Assembly: GCF_900116285.1 (NCBI RefSeq)
Contig: NZ_FPAJ01000002.1
Span: forward strand, 62,001-126,000
Length of the DNA stretch: 64,000 bases
Reading direction: 5' to 3'
Origin: Sulfitobacter marinus
Lineage (GTDB): Bacteria; Pseudomonadota; Alphaproteobacteria; Rhodobacterales; Rhodobacteraceae
A model generated the notes under the pieces. The model had not been told where the DNA came from. It worked only from the letters and a program-made list of their open reading frames with translations, and searched no databases. The position numbers and the translations under genes were made by a program. Of the stretch, positions 1-8,320 are shown piece by piece; the stretch's first letter is position 1; each line of letters starts with the position of its first letter.

Positions 1-782
1 CGTTATCCTATGCGCTGGATCGCAAGCAGGGTAAAAACATCCGGCCAAACGGGTCCGGCACCATCGTTGACCATGCGGATGTGCGCCGCATGCTGATGAC
101 GATGAAGGCCGAAACCTATGCTGCACGGGCCATCGCGGCCAGCTGCGCTGTGGCCATCGACATGAGCAACGCAACCGGTGAGGCCGAGTGGAAATCGCGG
201 GCGGCGTTCCTGACCCCGATCACCAAAGCATTCGGCACCGATGTCGGGATCGACATGGCGCAGATGGGCGTGCAGGTGCATGGCGGCATGGGCGTGATCG
301 AAGAAACCGGTGCTGCGCAGTTCTATCGCGATGTACGCGTAACGTCGATTTACGAGGGGACAAACGGTATTCAGGCAATGGATCTGGTGGCGCGCAAAAT
401 GATGGATGGCGGCGAGGCTGCGAACCGTCTGATGGATGAAATCGAAACCCACGCTGAAGCGGCGCGCGATGCGTTCCCCAACATGGCAGACGCGGTTTGG
501 CAGGCGACAGAAACTCTGCGCGAGGCCACCGAATGGTTGGTCGCCCAAGACGACATGGACACGCGTTTCGCTGGTGCCGTGCCGTATCTTCGGGCGTTTG
601 CGCGGGTGCTGGGCGGGCATTTGCATCTCAAGGCCGCGTTGGCTGACAAGGGTGGCCCGCGCGAAAAACTGGCGCGGTTCTATATCCTTCGGCTGTTGCC
701 AGAACATGCGGGCCTGCTTGTGCATGCCCAGTCTGGCGCGGCTGATCTGTTTGCGTTGACCACAGATGAATTGATCGCCTGA
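1..782 (+). CDS. acyl-CoA dehydrogenase, C-terminal part (5' end outside window)
   Basis: Flavoprotein of fatty-acyl-CoA oxidation. It would pass electrons to ETF, whose quinone oxidoreductase is encoded at 11067-12716. The frame is open from base 3, so the start lies upstream of the window. The visible part (about 259 residues) has the acyl-CoA dehydrogenase C-terminal helical domain with the YRD...IYEGTNGIQ block (roughly bases 320-375). After it comes about 130 further residues of the kind found in the long acyl-CoA dehydrogenases (acetyl-CoA dehydrogenase-like C-terminal extension). That long subgroup includes the DMSP-pathway enzyme DmdC of roseobacters, so DmdC is an alternative, but the substrate cannot be read from this fragment. 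The stop TGA shares its last base with the next start, which implies translational coupling. Confidence 0.9.
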   Translation, partial: LSYALDRKQGKNIRPNGSGTIVDHADVRRMLMTMKAETYAARAIAASCAVAIDMSNATGEAEWKSRAAFLTPITKAFGTDVGIDMAQMGVQVHGGMGVIEETGAAQFYRDVRVTSIYEGTNGIQAMDLVARKMMDGGEAANRLMDEIETHAEAARDAFPNMADAVWQATETLREATEWLVAQDDMDTRFAGAVPYLRAFARVLGGHLHLKAALADKGGPREKLARFYILRLLPEHAGLLVHAQSGAADLFALTTDELIA

Positions 783-1843
783 TGTCAGATAAAAAAGCCG
801 TGGGCTTGCGCTATCCTTGGGATACGCCACCCGCCCATGATGAAGTGATCGAGGTCGCACCGGGTGTTCTTTGGCTGCGCTTGCCGCTGCCGATGAAGCT
901 GGACCATGTGAATGTCTATGCCTTTGACGAAGGCGACAGCTGGACCATCATCGATACCGGATTTTCATCCAAGAAGGCCAAGGCAATCTGGACCGATCTG
1001 ATGGCAGGCCCACTGGGCGGAAAGCCGATTTCACGCGTGATCGTTACCCATCACCACCCCGATCACATCGGATTGGCAGGCTGGTTTCAGACCGAACACG
1101 GTGCCGAACTGGTCACCACACGCACCGCTTGGCTGACGGCGCGGATGCTGACATTGGACGCGCAAGAAGCCCCTGCGGCCGAGACGTTGGCATTCTACAA
1201 GATGTCTGGGATGGACCGCGATCTATACGAAAAACGCGCGTCCGAGCGGCCCTTCAACTTTGCCGACATCGTTGACCCGTTGCCCTTGGGTTTTACCCGT
1301 ATCAAGCAAGACGATCAGATCACCATCGGGGGCCGCGTGTTTGACGTGCACATGGGGAATGGGCACGCCCCTGAACACGCGACTTTCTGGAGCAGGGATG
1401 ACAATTTGGTTATCGCTGGCGATCAGATATTACCCTCGATCAGCCCGAATGTCGGTGTTTATGCAACGGAACCCATGGCGGATCCGATTGGCGAATGGCT
1501 GGAAGCCTGCGAACGGCTGGCCCCGATGGGCCGAGAAGATCACCTTGTGCTTGGCGGACATAAATTGCCTTTCACAGGGCTGCCGACGCGCATGCGCCAG
1601 CTGATCGACAACCACCACGGTGCGCTGAAACGGTTGATCAAGTATATCGACACGCCAAAGTCGGCCTCCGAATGTTTTCCGACCTTGTTCAAACGCAAGA
1701 TCGGCGAAGGTGAATATGGTCTGGCACTGGTCGAAGCTGTCGCACATCTAAGTCATCTGTATCAAACCGGTCTTGCCACGCGCGCATTGCGGGCAGAAGA
1801 TGGGGCTTGGGTGTATCAGGCAACGGAACAAGCTAATGGATGA
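782..1843 (+). CDS. metallo-beta-lactamase-fold hydrolase
   Basis: Protein of 353 residues with the metal-binding motif THHHPDHIG near residue 90 (HxHxDH class). Further His/Asp ligands lie in MGNGHAPEH (about residue 193) and AGDQ. The last third is helical, as in MBL proteins related to glyoxalase II and LACTB2. The start ATG overlaps the acyl-CoA dehydrogenase stop (TGATG), so the two are probably co-translated. In this setting it may hydrolyse a thioester or another activated ester made during beta-oxidation; that role is inferred from neighbourhood only. No signal peptide is seen, so it is cytoplasmic. Confidence 0.88.
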   Translation: MSDKKAVGLRYPWDTPPAHDEVIEVAPGVLWLRLPLPMKLDHVNVYAFDEGDSWTIIDTGFSSKKAKAIWTDLMAGPLGGKPISRVIVTHHHPDHIGLAGWFQTEHGAELVTTRTAWLTARMLTLDAQEAPAAETLAFYKMSGMDRDLYEKRASERPFNFADIVDPLPLGFTRIKQDDQITIGGRVFDVHMGNGHAPEHATFWSRDDNLVIAGDQILPSISPNVGVYATEPMADPIGEWLEACERLAPMGREDHLVLGGHKLPFTGLPTRMRQLIDNHHGALKRLIKYIDTPKSASECFPTLFKRKIGEGEYGLALVEAVAHLSHLYQTGLATRALRAEDGAWVYQATEQANG

Positions 1844-2321
1844 TCTGATCAGAACTGCCGCCGAGGCTGCCGAAGCCGACGCATTGCCGCGCCTGCACGA
1901 GGTGCACAGCGACGAAACACAGCGCAACGCGGCCAAGCAAACGGTGCCAAAGTGCATGACCGACACGCCTGTTTCAAAGAAATCGCCGGCGCAATGGGCC
2001 TATGAGCGGGTCGTGCTGTACCTCAAAAACTTTGAAGAGCAGCTGGATGCGGATCACGAGGTTGCTATGGGTTTTACGGGTGGCGACGCTGGTGTCTTGC
2101 GGATCGAAGGGATGGGGTATTTTGATCCCGACATTGTTACCTTTTATGGGCAGGACGGCGGAGGCGGGCGGATGCAATTGGTGCAGCACGTCAGCCAGTT
2201 GAATGTCGCCTTGCGTGCTCTGCCAAAGGCCAAACGGGAAAAACCTGCGAATCGGATCGGCTTTCGGCTGGTTGAGGATATCGAAGCCGGTGCGGCTCTG
2301 ACACAGAAGAAAAACACATAA
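1836..2321 (+). CDS. conserved hypothetical protein (DUF6173-like)
   Basis: Protein of 161 residues. I chose the ATG at 1836, which overlaps the upstream stop by 8 bases. A longer reading from 1773 would lie inside the hydrolase gene. The conserved-looking core is AQWAYERVVLYLKNFE, then GFTGGDAGVLRIEGMGYFDPDIVTFYG and a C-terminal NRIGFRLVEDIE. This resembles a short Rhodobacterales family I know as DUF6173, recalled from memory and not searched. There is no signal peptide or membrane segment. Function is unknown. The overlap ties it to the acyl-CoA dehydrogenase/hydrolase operon. Confidence 0.7.
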   Translation: MDDLIRTAAEAAEADALPRLHEVHSDETQRNAAKQTVPKCMTDTPVSKKSPAQWAYERVVLYLKNFEEQLDADHEVAMGFTGGDAGVLRIEGMGYFDPDIVTFYGQDGGGGRMQLVQHVSQLNVALRALPKAKREKPANRIGFRLVEDIEAGAALTQKKNT

Positions 2322-2411
2322 GATCGTGTTCTTTGATATCGTGACATGGCGGCACGAATGCAGTAACCACGTTTTCAAATTGGAACGAACACCAGTCAAA
2401 GGATTACGCAA

Positions 2412-2546
2412 ATGGCCAAACACGAACACGGATCCATGGATACCACGTCACAGGAAAAGACCTTTGACAACTTTATGAACTGGGTCAAATGGTCCTCCAT
2501 CGTGATCATTGGCATCCTCGTCTTTATGGCAATTTTCGCCCGCTAA
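2412..2546 (+). CDS. aa3-type cytochrome c oxidase subunit IV (micro-protein)
   Basis: A 44-residue protein, ATG at 2412 and TAA ending at 2546. It has a polar N-terminus with two His, a short amphipathic stretch FDNFMNWVKW, and one membrane helix SSIVIIGILVFMAIFAR at the C-terminus. This matches the tiny fourth subunit of alphaproteobacterial aa3 oxidases (Bact aa3 SU IV family): one helix, about 45-55 residues, starting with M-A-x-H or M-A-x-x-E. The other oxidase subunits are not in this window, which is normal because the gene usually stands alone. It sits between the small conserved gene and the lipoprotein gene on the same strand. Confidence 0.85.
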   Translation: MAKHEHGSMDTTSQEKTFDNFMNWVKWSSIVIIGILVFMAIFAR

Positions 2547-2578
2547 GACCTTCGATACTCCCCAGCAGGACTACAACT

Positions 2579-3187
2579 ATGCGTATTTGGATGGCACTGG
2601 CCGGTGTCGCTTTTGCTGCGGCATGTGCGCAGGGTGCAGGTTCCGGCACTGACCATTCTCCAGCCGAAGTCGCCGCTGCTGCCTATACTGCGCCGGGCCC
2701 TAAATCGTTGACTTTGCTGACCATGGTGAACAACCGTTCGGGCGGTGGTGGGCACACCGCGTTGTTGGTTAACGGGTCGCAGCAGGTGATTTTCGACCCT
2801 GCTGGATCGTTTCGCGACCCGCGGGTGATCGAACGGGGAGATGTGCTTTATGGCATGTCGCCAAAATGGGTTGATGCTTATAAATCGTCGCACGCCCGAA
2901 AAACGTACCATGTGCGCAGCCAGACCGTCCCCGTGACCGAAGAGCAAGCCGAGCAGGTTCTGCAGGCGGTCATATCAAACGGGCAAGTGCCTTCTGCCTA
3001 TTGCGCGAACGCGACCTCTGCCGTCCTTTCGAAGGTGCCGGGCTTTGAGGGGATCGGCCGAACCTTCTATCCTGTCAAATTGTCCGAAGATTTTGCCGCG
3101 CTGCCAAATGTGTCTACGACGCATTACTACGAAAATGACGAAGGTCACGTGATTGATGGCGTGCAGGCGGCGTTGCTAGCCGAGTAG
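2579..3187 (+). CDS. lipoprotein, possible permuted papain-like (NlpC/P60-type) fold
   Basis: Protein of 202 residues from the ATG at 2579. The N-terminus MRIWMALAGVAFAAAC is a lipoprotein signal with Cys16 as the likely lipidation site. The mature part has GGGGHTALLV (His about 56), then IFDPAGSF, and later SAYCANATSAVL (Cys about 144). A His-then-Cys order with the Cys at the head of a helix is what circularly permuted papain-like enzymes (YiiX/LRAT-like) show, so a hydrolase or acyltransferase fold is possible. That assignment is inference from two motifs. The gene ends inside the 3' end of the convergent azlD (12 bases shared). Confidence 0.7.
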   Translation: MRIWMALAGVAFAAACAQGAGSGTDHSPAEVAAAAYTAPGPKSLTLLTMVNNRSGGGGHTALLVNGSQQVIFDPAGSFRDPRVIERGDVLYGMSPKWVDAYKSSHARKTYHVRSQTVPVTEEQAEQVLQAVISNGQVPSAYCANATSAVLSKVPGFEGIGRTFYPVKLSEDFAALPNVSTTHYYENDEGHVIDGVQAALLAE

Positions 3188-3505
3188 CCAAAGCAGCCCG
3201 TAAAGCGTTACACCGCCGCTTATAATTGCGACCAACACGTTCTTGGTGACAATCCCCACAGTCAGCGCCACAGCCGCTGCGGCAAAACGTGCAGGGTCAA
3301 ATTGCCCGCCCGTTGCAGCGGGTGCCAAAACCTGAGGGGTTACCAAGGCGGGCAGAATAGCAACGGCGGTGTACCGGAGATGGCGCAGCAGCCATGCGGG
3401 CATTTCGCGGTCACCCACCAATCCGGTAAAGACAAAGCGCAAGCCAAAACTGCCGATGCCCAAGGCAATGATCACAAACCACAATGTCCCCTTGTCGATC
3501 ATCAT
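3176..3505 (-). CDS. azlD: AzlD family branched-chain amino acid transport protein
   Basis: A 109-residue, very hydrophobic protein with about four membrane helices, for example WFVIIALGIGSFGLRFVF at the N-terminus. The length and the RHLRYTAVAILPALVTP block fit the AzlD family. AzlD works with AzlC as a two-subunit exporter of branched-chain amino acids or analogues in the inner membrane. Its start overlaps the azlC stop by four bases (ATGA, 3502-3505). That is the usual azlC-azlD arrangement and implies coupled synthesis. Confidence 0.88.
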   Translation of the reverse strand: MMIDKGTLWFVIIALGIGSFGLRFVFTGLVGDREMPAWLLRHLRYTAVAILPALVTPQVLAPAATGGQFDPARFAAAAVALTVGIVTKNVLVAIISGGVTLYGLLWLLG

Positions 3506-4221
3506 GCTGCACCCTCCGACCGGCGATCAAGCCAGACTTCGGTCCGGGCACCAGCCATCATGCCGACCATCCCTGCCACGATCAAACCCAATGAATAGGG
3601 CATGCTTGCTGTCGCCAAGGATGCCGCCGACGCAACCAATGCGGCCACCACATGTGCCGGTGTGCGAAACATCGGCGCGATCATTGCCAGGAAAGTGATG
3701 GGCAGGGCGAAATCCAATGCCCAGCTGTCGGGAATTTGCGTGCCCAGCATGGCACCGATCAACGTGAATAAATACCAAAGCGGCACAATCGGCGTCACGC
3801 AGCCAAAGAAATATGCCATCCGCTGTTGAATGGTCATATCTGGCTGTTTCTCATATTGCGCCATTGAACAGACGTAGGACTGATCGACCGTCAGATAGGC
3901 GGCAAAAGCGCGTTGCCAAAGGGGTGCGGCACCAATGTAAGGCGTCAGGGATGCGGAATACATCGCCATACGCAGGTTCACCGCAAGAGCCGACGCCAGA
4001 ACAATCGCTGTCGGTGCATGTTCCTGCATCAGTTGCAGCGCCGTGAATTGTGCGGCACCGGCGATCACAACGACAGAAAAGGCCAGCGTTTCAAACACGC
4101 TCAGGCCGGCCTCGGTGGCGAGAATACCGAACAGGGAAGAAAATGGAATGATCACCAAAACAAAGGGGGCTGCATCAGCCATACCCTTGCGAAAGGCCGA
4201 TTTCGTGGTGGTGATGGTCAT
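3502..4221 (-). CDS. azlC: AzlC family branched-chain amino acid exporter, large subunit
   Basis: A 239-residue polytopic membrane protein. It carries the AzlC signatures FRKGMADAAPFVLVIIPF at the N-terminus, GAAQFTALQLM around residue 65, and YLTVDQSYVCSM about residue 115. It forms the transport unit with AzlD, encoded next with a 4-base overlap. Transcription is divergent from fdhD, with only 48 bases between the two start codons, so the promoters of azlCD and the Moco operon must overlap or sit close together. No regulator gene (AzlB/Lrp type) is adjacent. Confidence 0.9.
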   Translation of the reverse strand: MTITTTKSAFRKGMADAAPFVLVIIPFSSLFGILATEAGLSVFETLAFSVVVIAGAAQFTALQLMQEHAPTAIVLASALAVNLRMAMYSASLTPYIGAAPLWQRAFAAYLTVDQSYVCSMAQYEKQPDMTIQQRMAYFFGCVTPIVPLWYLFTLIGAMLGTQIPDSWALDFALPITFLAMIAPMFRTPAHVVAALVASAASLATASMPYSLGLIVAGMVGMMAGARTEVWLDRRSEGAA

Positions 4222-4269
4222 GCTTTACCCCTAGGCTATTCCCATATCCTTAGCCGCCGTCCGAGGGGG

Positions 4270-5157
4270 ATGCAATTGCCCGTGAAGCTTGACACCGACA
4301 CCTATCTGATTGCCCCGCAGCCGGGGTTGCCGCGACTGACCCGTGCCGTACAAGGGCGCGACCACACCGGGGCGGAGTTGACCATCAACGTCGTCGAAGA
4401 ACGCCCGCTCACGATCTTTCTGAACGCGCAGGAAATCGTGACGGCCATGACCATCGGCGACTATCCCGAATACCTGGCGCTTGGGTTCCTGCGCAATCAG
4501 GGTATGTTGCGCGACGGCGAGGAAATTACCCGCGTTGATTATGACGAAGACCTTGAGGTCGTCGTGGTCCGCACGGCCCGCAAAACCGATTACGAAGACA
4601 AGATGCGCAAGAAAACCCGCACCAGCGGCTGCGCCGTTGGCACGGTTTTTGGCGATATGATGGAAGGGCTTGAAGGTGTCACGCTGCCCGCCACGCCGGT
4701 GCATACCTCGTGGCTTTACCGTCTGAGCGCGCAGATTAACCGTACGCCCAGCCTGTATCTTGAGGCGGGCGCGATCCATGGGACGATCTTATGTCAGGGC
4801 GATAAGCCCTTGGTTTATATGGAAGACGTGGGCCGTCATAACGCCGTCGACAAGATCGCAGGTTGGATGCTGTCAGAAAACGTGCCTGCGGATGACAAGA
4901 TATTATACACCACGGGGCGGCTGACCTCAGAAATGGTGATCAAGACCGCGATGATGGGTATTCCGGTGCTGGCGTCACGGTCCGGTTTTACGGCTTGGGG
5001 CGTCGAGATCGCAAATCAGGTTGGTCTGACATTGATCGGGCGGATGAAGGGCAAACGTTTTATCTGCCTCGCCGGAGAAGACCGCCTTGTGCGCGATGCT
5101 GACCCTGATTTGGTGGTGGATGAACCCAAACGCGCTGGCCGGAAGGGATCGGAATGA
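4270..5157 (+). CDS. fdhD: formate dehydrogenase accessory sulfurtransferase FdhD
   Basis: Protein of 295 residues from the ATG at 4270; reading further upstream would run antisense through azlC. FdhD carries sulfur from IscS to the molybdenum cofactor of formate dehydrogenase. Family blocks seen are EDVGRHNAVDKIAG, YTTGRLTSEMV and SRSGFTAWGVEIAN. The mobile-loop motif reads TSGCAVGT, so there is one Cys where the E. coli protein has a CxxC pair (Cys121/Cys124). First gene of a four-gene Moco operon; its TGA overlaps the mobA ATG (ATGA). No formate dehydrogenase subunits lie in the window. Confidence 0.93.
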   Translation: MQLPVKLDTDTYLIAPQPGLPRLTRAVQGRDHTGAELTINVVEERPLTIFLNAQEIVTAMTIGDYPEYLALGFLRNQGMLRDGEEITRVDYDEDLEVVVVRTARKTDYEDKMRKKTRTSGCAVGTVFGDMMEGLEGVTLPATPVHTSWLYRLSAQINRTPSLYLEAGAIHGTILCQGDKPLVYMEDVGRHNAVDKIAGWMLSENVPADDKILYTTGRLTSEMVIKTAMMGIPVLASRSGFTAWGVEIANQVGLTLIGRMKGKRFICLAGEDRLVRDADPDLVVDEPKRAGRKGSE

Positions 5158-5756
5158 AACAGCCGCTTGGGGTTATTTTGGCCGGGGGGCAAGCCACACG
5201 CATGGGCGGCGGCGACAAGGGGTTGCTGACGTTGGGCGGGCGCACGTTGCTGTCTCATGTGGTCGAGCGTCTGACGCCGCAGGTGGCGGAACTGGCGTTG
5301 AATGCCAATGGCGATGCGGCGCGGTTTGACGCGCTTGACCTACCGGTTTTGCCTGACAGTATCGACGGCTTTGTCGGCCCCTTGGCAGGGGTTCTGGCCG
5401 GGATGGATTGGGCGGCCGAACGCGGTGCCGATACAATCGTCACCGCCGCTGCGGACACGCCGTTTTTTCCGGGCGATCTGGTACCACAGTTGCTGCTGGC
5501 CAGCGAAGGGATGACCAACCCGTTGGTATTGGCGGCGACGCCTGATGCGAAACGCGGCACCGCGCGGCATCCGACCTTTGGTTTGTGGCCCGTTGCATTA
5601 CGCGATGATCTGCGCGACGCGCTGAACGGCGGGCTGCGCAAGGTCGTGATGTGGACCCAACAACACGGCGGGCGCGAGGCGCTGTTCCCGCACGAAGCCG
5701 CGTTTTTCAACGTCAACACACCGGATGATCTGAAAACAGCCGAGGACATGCTATGA
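5154..5756 (+). CDS. mobA: molybdenum cofactor guanylyltransferase MobA
   Basis: Transfers GMP from GTP to Mo-molybdopterin to give the MGD cofactor used by DMSO-reductase-family enzymes such as formate dehydrogenase. The 200-residue protein starts with the nucleotidyltransferase signature LAGGQATRMGGGDKGLL (residues about 8-24), which holds the GTP-binding glycines and lysine. It later has AAADTPFFP (metal-binding Asp) and FFNVNTPDDL at the C-terminus. It overlaps fdhD and mobB by four bases each. Confidence 0.95.
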   Translation: MKQPLGVILAGGQATRMGGGDKGLLTLGGRTLLSHVVERLTPQVAELALNANGDAARFDALDLPVLPDSIDGFVGPLAGVLAGMDWAAERGADTIVTAAADTPFFPGDLVPQLLLASEGMTNPLVLAATPDAKRGTARHPTFGLWPVALRDDLRDALNGGLRKVVMWTQQHGGREALFPHEAAFFNVNTPDDLKTAEDML

Positions 5757-6244
5757 GGGTTTACGGCGTCACAGGGTGGAAAAACGCTGGTAAAACCGGG
5801 CTGATGGAACGGCTGGTCGCCGAGATCACTGCGCGCGGGTTCAGTGTGTCGACGGTAAAACACGCACATCACACGTTCGAGGTGGATCACCCCGGTAAGG
5901 ACAGCCATCGCCATCGGATCGCCGGTGCCCGCGAGGTGCTGCTGGCCTCGCGCAATCGCGTCGCTTTGATGCACGAGCTGCGCGGTGAAGATGAACCGAC
6001 GCTAGAGACGTTGTTGGCGCGGCTTAGCCCTGTCGATCTGGTGTTGATCGAAGGCTATAAACGCGATGCGCACCCCAAGATCGAAGCGCATCGGACTGAG
6101 CCGGGCAACCCCTTGATCGCGCCGGATGATGAGACAATCAAGGCGGTCGCCAGCGACACGCCGCTGGACTTGGATCGCCCGGTTTTTGATTTGAATGATA
6201 CGGTCGCGATTGCAGATTTCATCTTGGCCGAGGTCAGGTTGTGA
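5753..6244 (+). CDS. mobB: molybdopterin-guanine dinucleotide biosynthesis protein B
   Basis: GTP-binding partner of MobA, 163 residues. The P-loop is GWKNAGKTGLME (residues about 7-18), followed by the conserved VKHAHH and VDHPGKDSHRHRIAGA blocks typical of MobB, and VLIEGYKRDAHPKIE. MobB is thought to stimulate MobA by supplying GTP and is not strictly essential in E. coli. It overlaps mobA (ATGA) and the downstream fusion gene (GTGA). Confidence 0.95.
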   Translation: MRVYGVTGWKNAGKTGLMERLVAEITARGFSVSTVKHAHHTFEVDHPGKDSHRHRIAGAREVLLASRNRVALMHELRGEDEPTLETLLARLSPVDLVLIEGYKRDAHPKIEAHRTEPGNPLIAPDDETIKAVASDTPLDLDRPVFDLNDTVAIADFILAEVRL

Positions 6245-8316
6245 CCGTGTTTGATACATTCGTGGTGATCGATTGGTCGGGCGGCAATGACACAGGTGCC
6301 AGCCCGCGCAAGGATGCGATCTGGGCGGGCGTGACCTGCAACGGGCAGGGGCAAGATCCGGTATATTTGCGCAACAGAACCGTGGCCGAGGCATGGATCG
6401 TTGATTTGATCCGCGCCGAGCTTGAGGCCGAACGCCGTGTCATGATCGGGTTTGATTTTCCCTTTGGCTATCCCGCTGGTTTTGCGGAGGCTTTGACAGG
6501 GTATGGCGATCCGCTTGCACTGTGGGATTGGTTCGAGGCGCGGATCGAAGATGGCCCCGATACCAACAACCGCTTTGATCTGGCGGCTGAGGTGAACCTT
6601 GGACTTGGGGACGGGAAAGGCCCGTTTTGGTTCAATGGTTTGCCCGACCGCGATATTCCCGGCCTGCCGCGCACCAAAGATGGGTATGCGAACCCGTTTT
6701 CGGGAAAGAGACAGGCGGAAACCCGGGCTAAGGGTGCATTTTCCTGCTGGCAGATGGGTGGGGCGGGGGCCGTTGGATCGCAGGTATTCATGGGTTTGCC
6801 GGTGCTGTCGCGTCTGCGCAAACGGTTTCATGGAATGATCAATGTGTGGCCCTTTGAGCAGCTAAAGCACCCTGTGGCATTTGTTGAAGTTTGGCCATCG
6901 CTGACAGTGGTCGGGGATATACCGGATGGAATGATCAAGGACGCGTGGCAGGTGCAAGAGCTTGCACATCAGATGAGCGGGCTATCTGACGTGGCATTGG
7001 CCGAAATGCTGGACTTATATGCCCCCGAAGAGGGCTGGATTTTCGGGTTGGGATTTGAGGACCGTATGAAGTCCGCCCCTCCGCTGCGCAATGATTGTTT
7101 TGCGTTGCCGTCGGGGGTGCATTGGACGCCCGTGGACGAGGCGTTGTCGTTGCTGAAATCCCGGTTGTCACCAGTGGTAGCGGTTGAAACGGTGCCTATT
7201 GGTGGCGCCTTGGGGCGCGTCGTCGCGCAAGACGTGATTGCTAAACGTTCCAATCCTCCGCTGCCGAATACCGCTGTTGATGGCTATGGTTTTGCAGGCG
7301 GGCGGGGCGAAGGGCCGCATCAATTACCTTTGGCCGATGGTCGCGCTGCGGCGGGGGATGCGCCGGGGACCGTGCCAGCGGGGCAGGCGATCCGTATCCT
7401 GACTGGTGCCGCGCTGCCCACGGGCGTTGATACTGTGGTGCTGCAAGAGGACGTCCGGATCGAGGGCGGTGCGGTATTGTTCACTGGCCCGATCAAACAG
7501 GGTGCGAACACCCGCAAGGCGGGCGAGGATGTCAAACAACGTCACATTGTCACGCGCGCCGGACGGCGTGTGACGGCGGCTGATCTGGCGCTTATGGCGG
7601 CGACGGGAAATGATGCGCTGGAGGTCTACCAGCCCTTGCGAGTTGGCGTCATTTCAACGGGTGATGAAATCGTGGAGCCGGGGGCTGCGGCCTCTGACGG
7701 GCAGATTTACGACGCCAACCGGCCGATGCTCTTGGCGCTGGTTCAGCAGTTCGGACATAGGGCCGTTGATCTGGGCCATGTCGGCGATGACCGCGCAGCA
7801 CTGCGCGTCCGACTGAACGGTGCCAAAGGCCAAGTGGACGCGATCCTGACCAGCGGCGGTGCCTCTGCGGGGGACGAAGATCACGTATCTGCCCTGCTGG
7901 AAGAGGCCGGAGCGCTGTCACTTTGGCGGGTGGCGGTAAAACCGGGTCGCCCCTTGGCGTTGGGGATGTGGCAGGGATTGCCGGTCTTCGGATTGCCGGG
8001 CAATCCGGTCGCCGCGATGGTGTGCACGCTGATTTTCGCGCGACCTGCGTTGTCCGTGATGGCAGGGCAGGAATGGACAACACCGCAAGGGTTCGACGTG
8101 CCCGCAGCGTTTGAAAAGCGCAAGAAACCGGGGCGCCGCGAATTCCTGCGCGCCCGCATCCGGGACGGGAAGGTTGAAGTCTTCGCCTCGGAAGGGTCGG
8201 GCCGGATCAGCGGGCTGAGCTGGGCGGAAGGTTTGGTGGAATTGCCGGACGCGGCGGTGCATGTGCGTCCGGGGGATCTGGTGCGATATATCCCTTACGG
8301 ATCATTCGGGATTTAG
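6241..8316 (+). CDS. fusion protein: RNase-H-like (DUF429-type) domain + MoeA molybdotransferase
   Basis: Protein of 691 residues, GTG start overlapping the mobB stop (GTGA). Residues about 290-691 are a full MoeA/gephyrin-E domain (molybdate insertion into adenylylated molybdopterin), with NTAVDGYGF, GVISTGDEI and TSGGASAGDEDHV blocks. Residues 1-270 are different: FVVIDWSGG at the start, GFDFPFGYP near residue 70 and FVEVWPS near 215. That spacing of acidic residues after beta strands looks like the RNase-H-like fold of DUF429 proteins. Stand-alone MoeA is about 400 residues, so this is a clear N-terminal extension. The function of the extra domain is unknown. Last gene of the fdhD-mobA-mobB operon. 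Confidence 0.88.
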   Translation: MTVFDTFVVIDWSGGNDTGASPRKDAIWAGVTCNGQGQDPVYLRNRTVAEAWIVDLIRAELEAERRVMIGFDFPFGYPAGFAEALTGYGDPLALWDWFEARIEDGPDTNNRFDLAAEVNLGLGDGKGPFWFNGLPDRDIPGLPRTKDGYANPFSGKRQAETRAKGAFSCWQMGGAGAVGSQVFMGLPVLSRLRKRFHGMINVWPFEQLKHPVAFVEVWPSLTVVGDIPDGMIKDAWQVQELAHQMSGLSDVALAEMLDLYAPEEGWIFGLGFEDRMKSAPPLRNDCFALPSGVHWTPVDEALSLLKSRLSPVVAVETVPIGGALGRVVAQDVIAKRSNPPLPNTAVDGYGFAGGRGEGPHQLPLADGRAAAGDAPGTVPAGQAIRILTGAALPTGVDTVVLQEDVRIEGGAVLFTGPIKQGANTRKAGEDVKQRHIVTRAGRRVTAADLALMAATGNDALEVYQPLRVGVISTGDEIVEPGAAASDGQIYDANRPMLLALVQQFGHRAVDLGHVGDDRAALRVRLNGAKGQVDAILTSGGASAGDEDHVSALLEEAGALSLWRVAVKPGRPLALGMWQGLPVFGLPGNPVAAMVCTLIFARPALSVMAGQEWTTPQGFDVPAAFEKRKKPGRREFLRARIRDGKVEVFASEGSGRISGLSWAEGLVELPDAAVHVRPGDLVRYIPYGSFGI

Positions 8317-8320
8317 GGCG

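Noticed and set aside
3913..4269. Long N-terminal extension of FdhD (open frame from 3913)
   Set aside because: It runs antisense through azlC and has no conserved content; the ATG at 4270 gives a normal-length FdhD.
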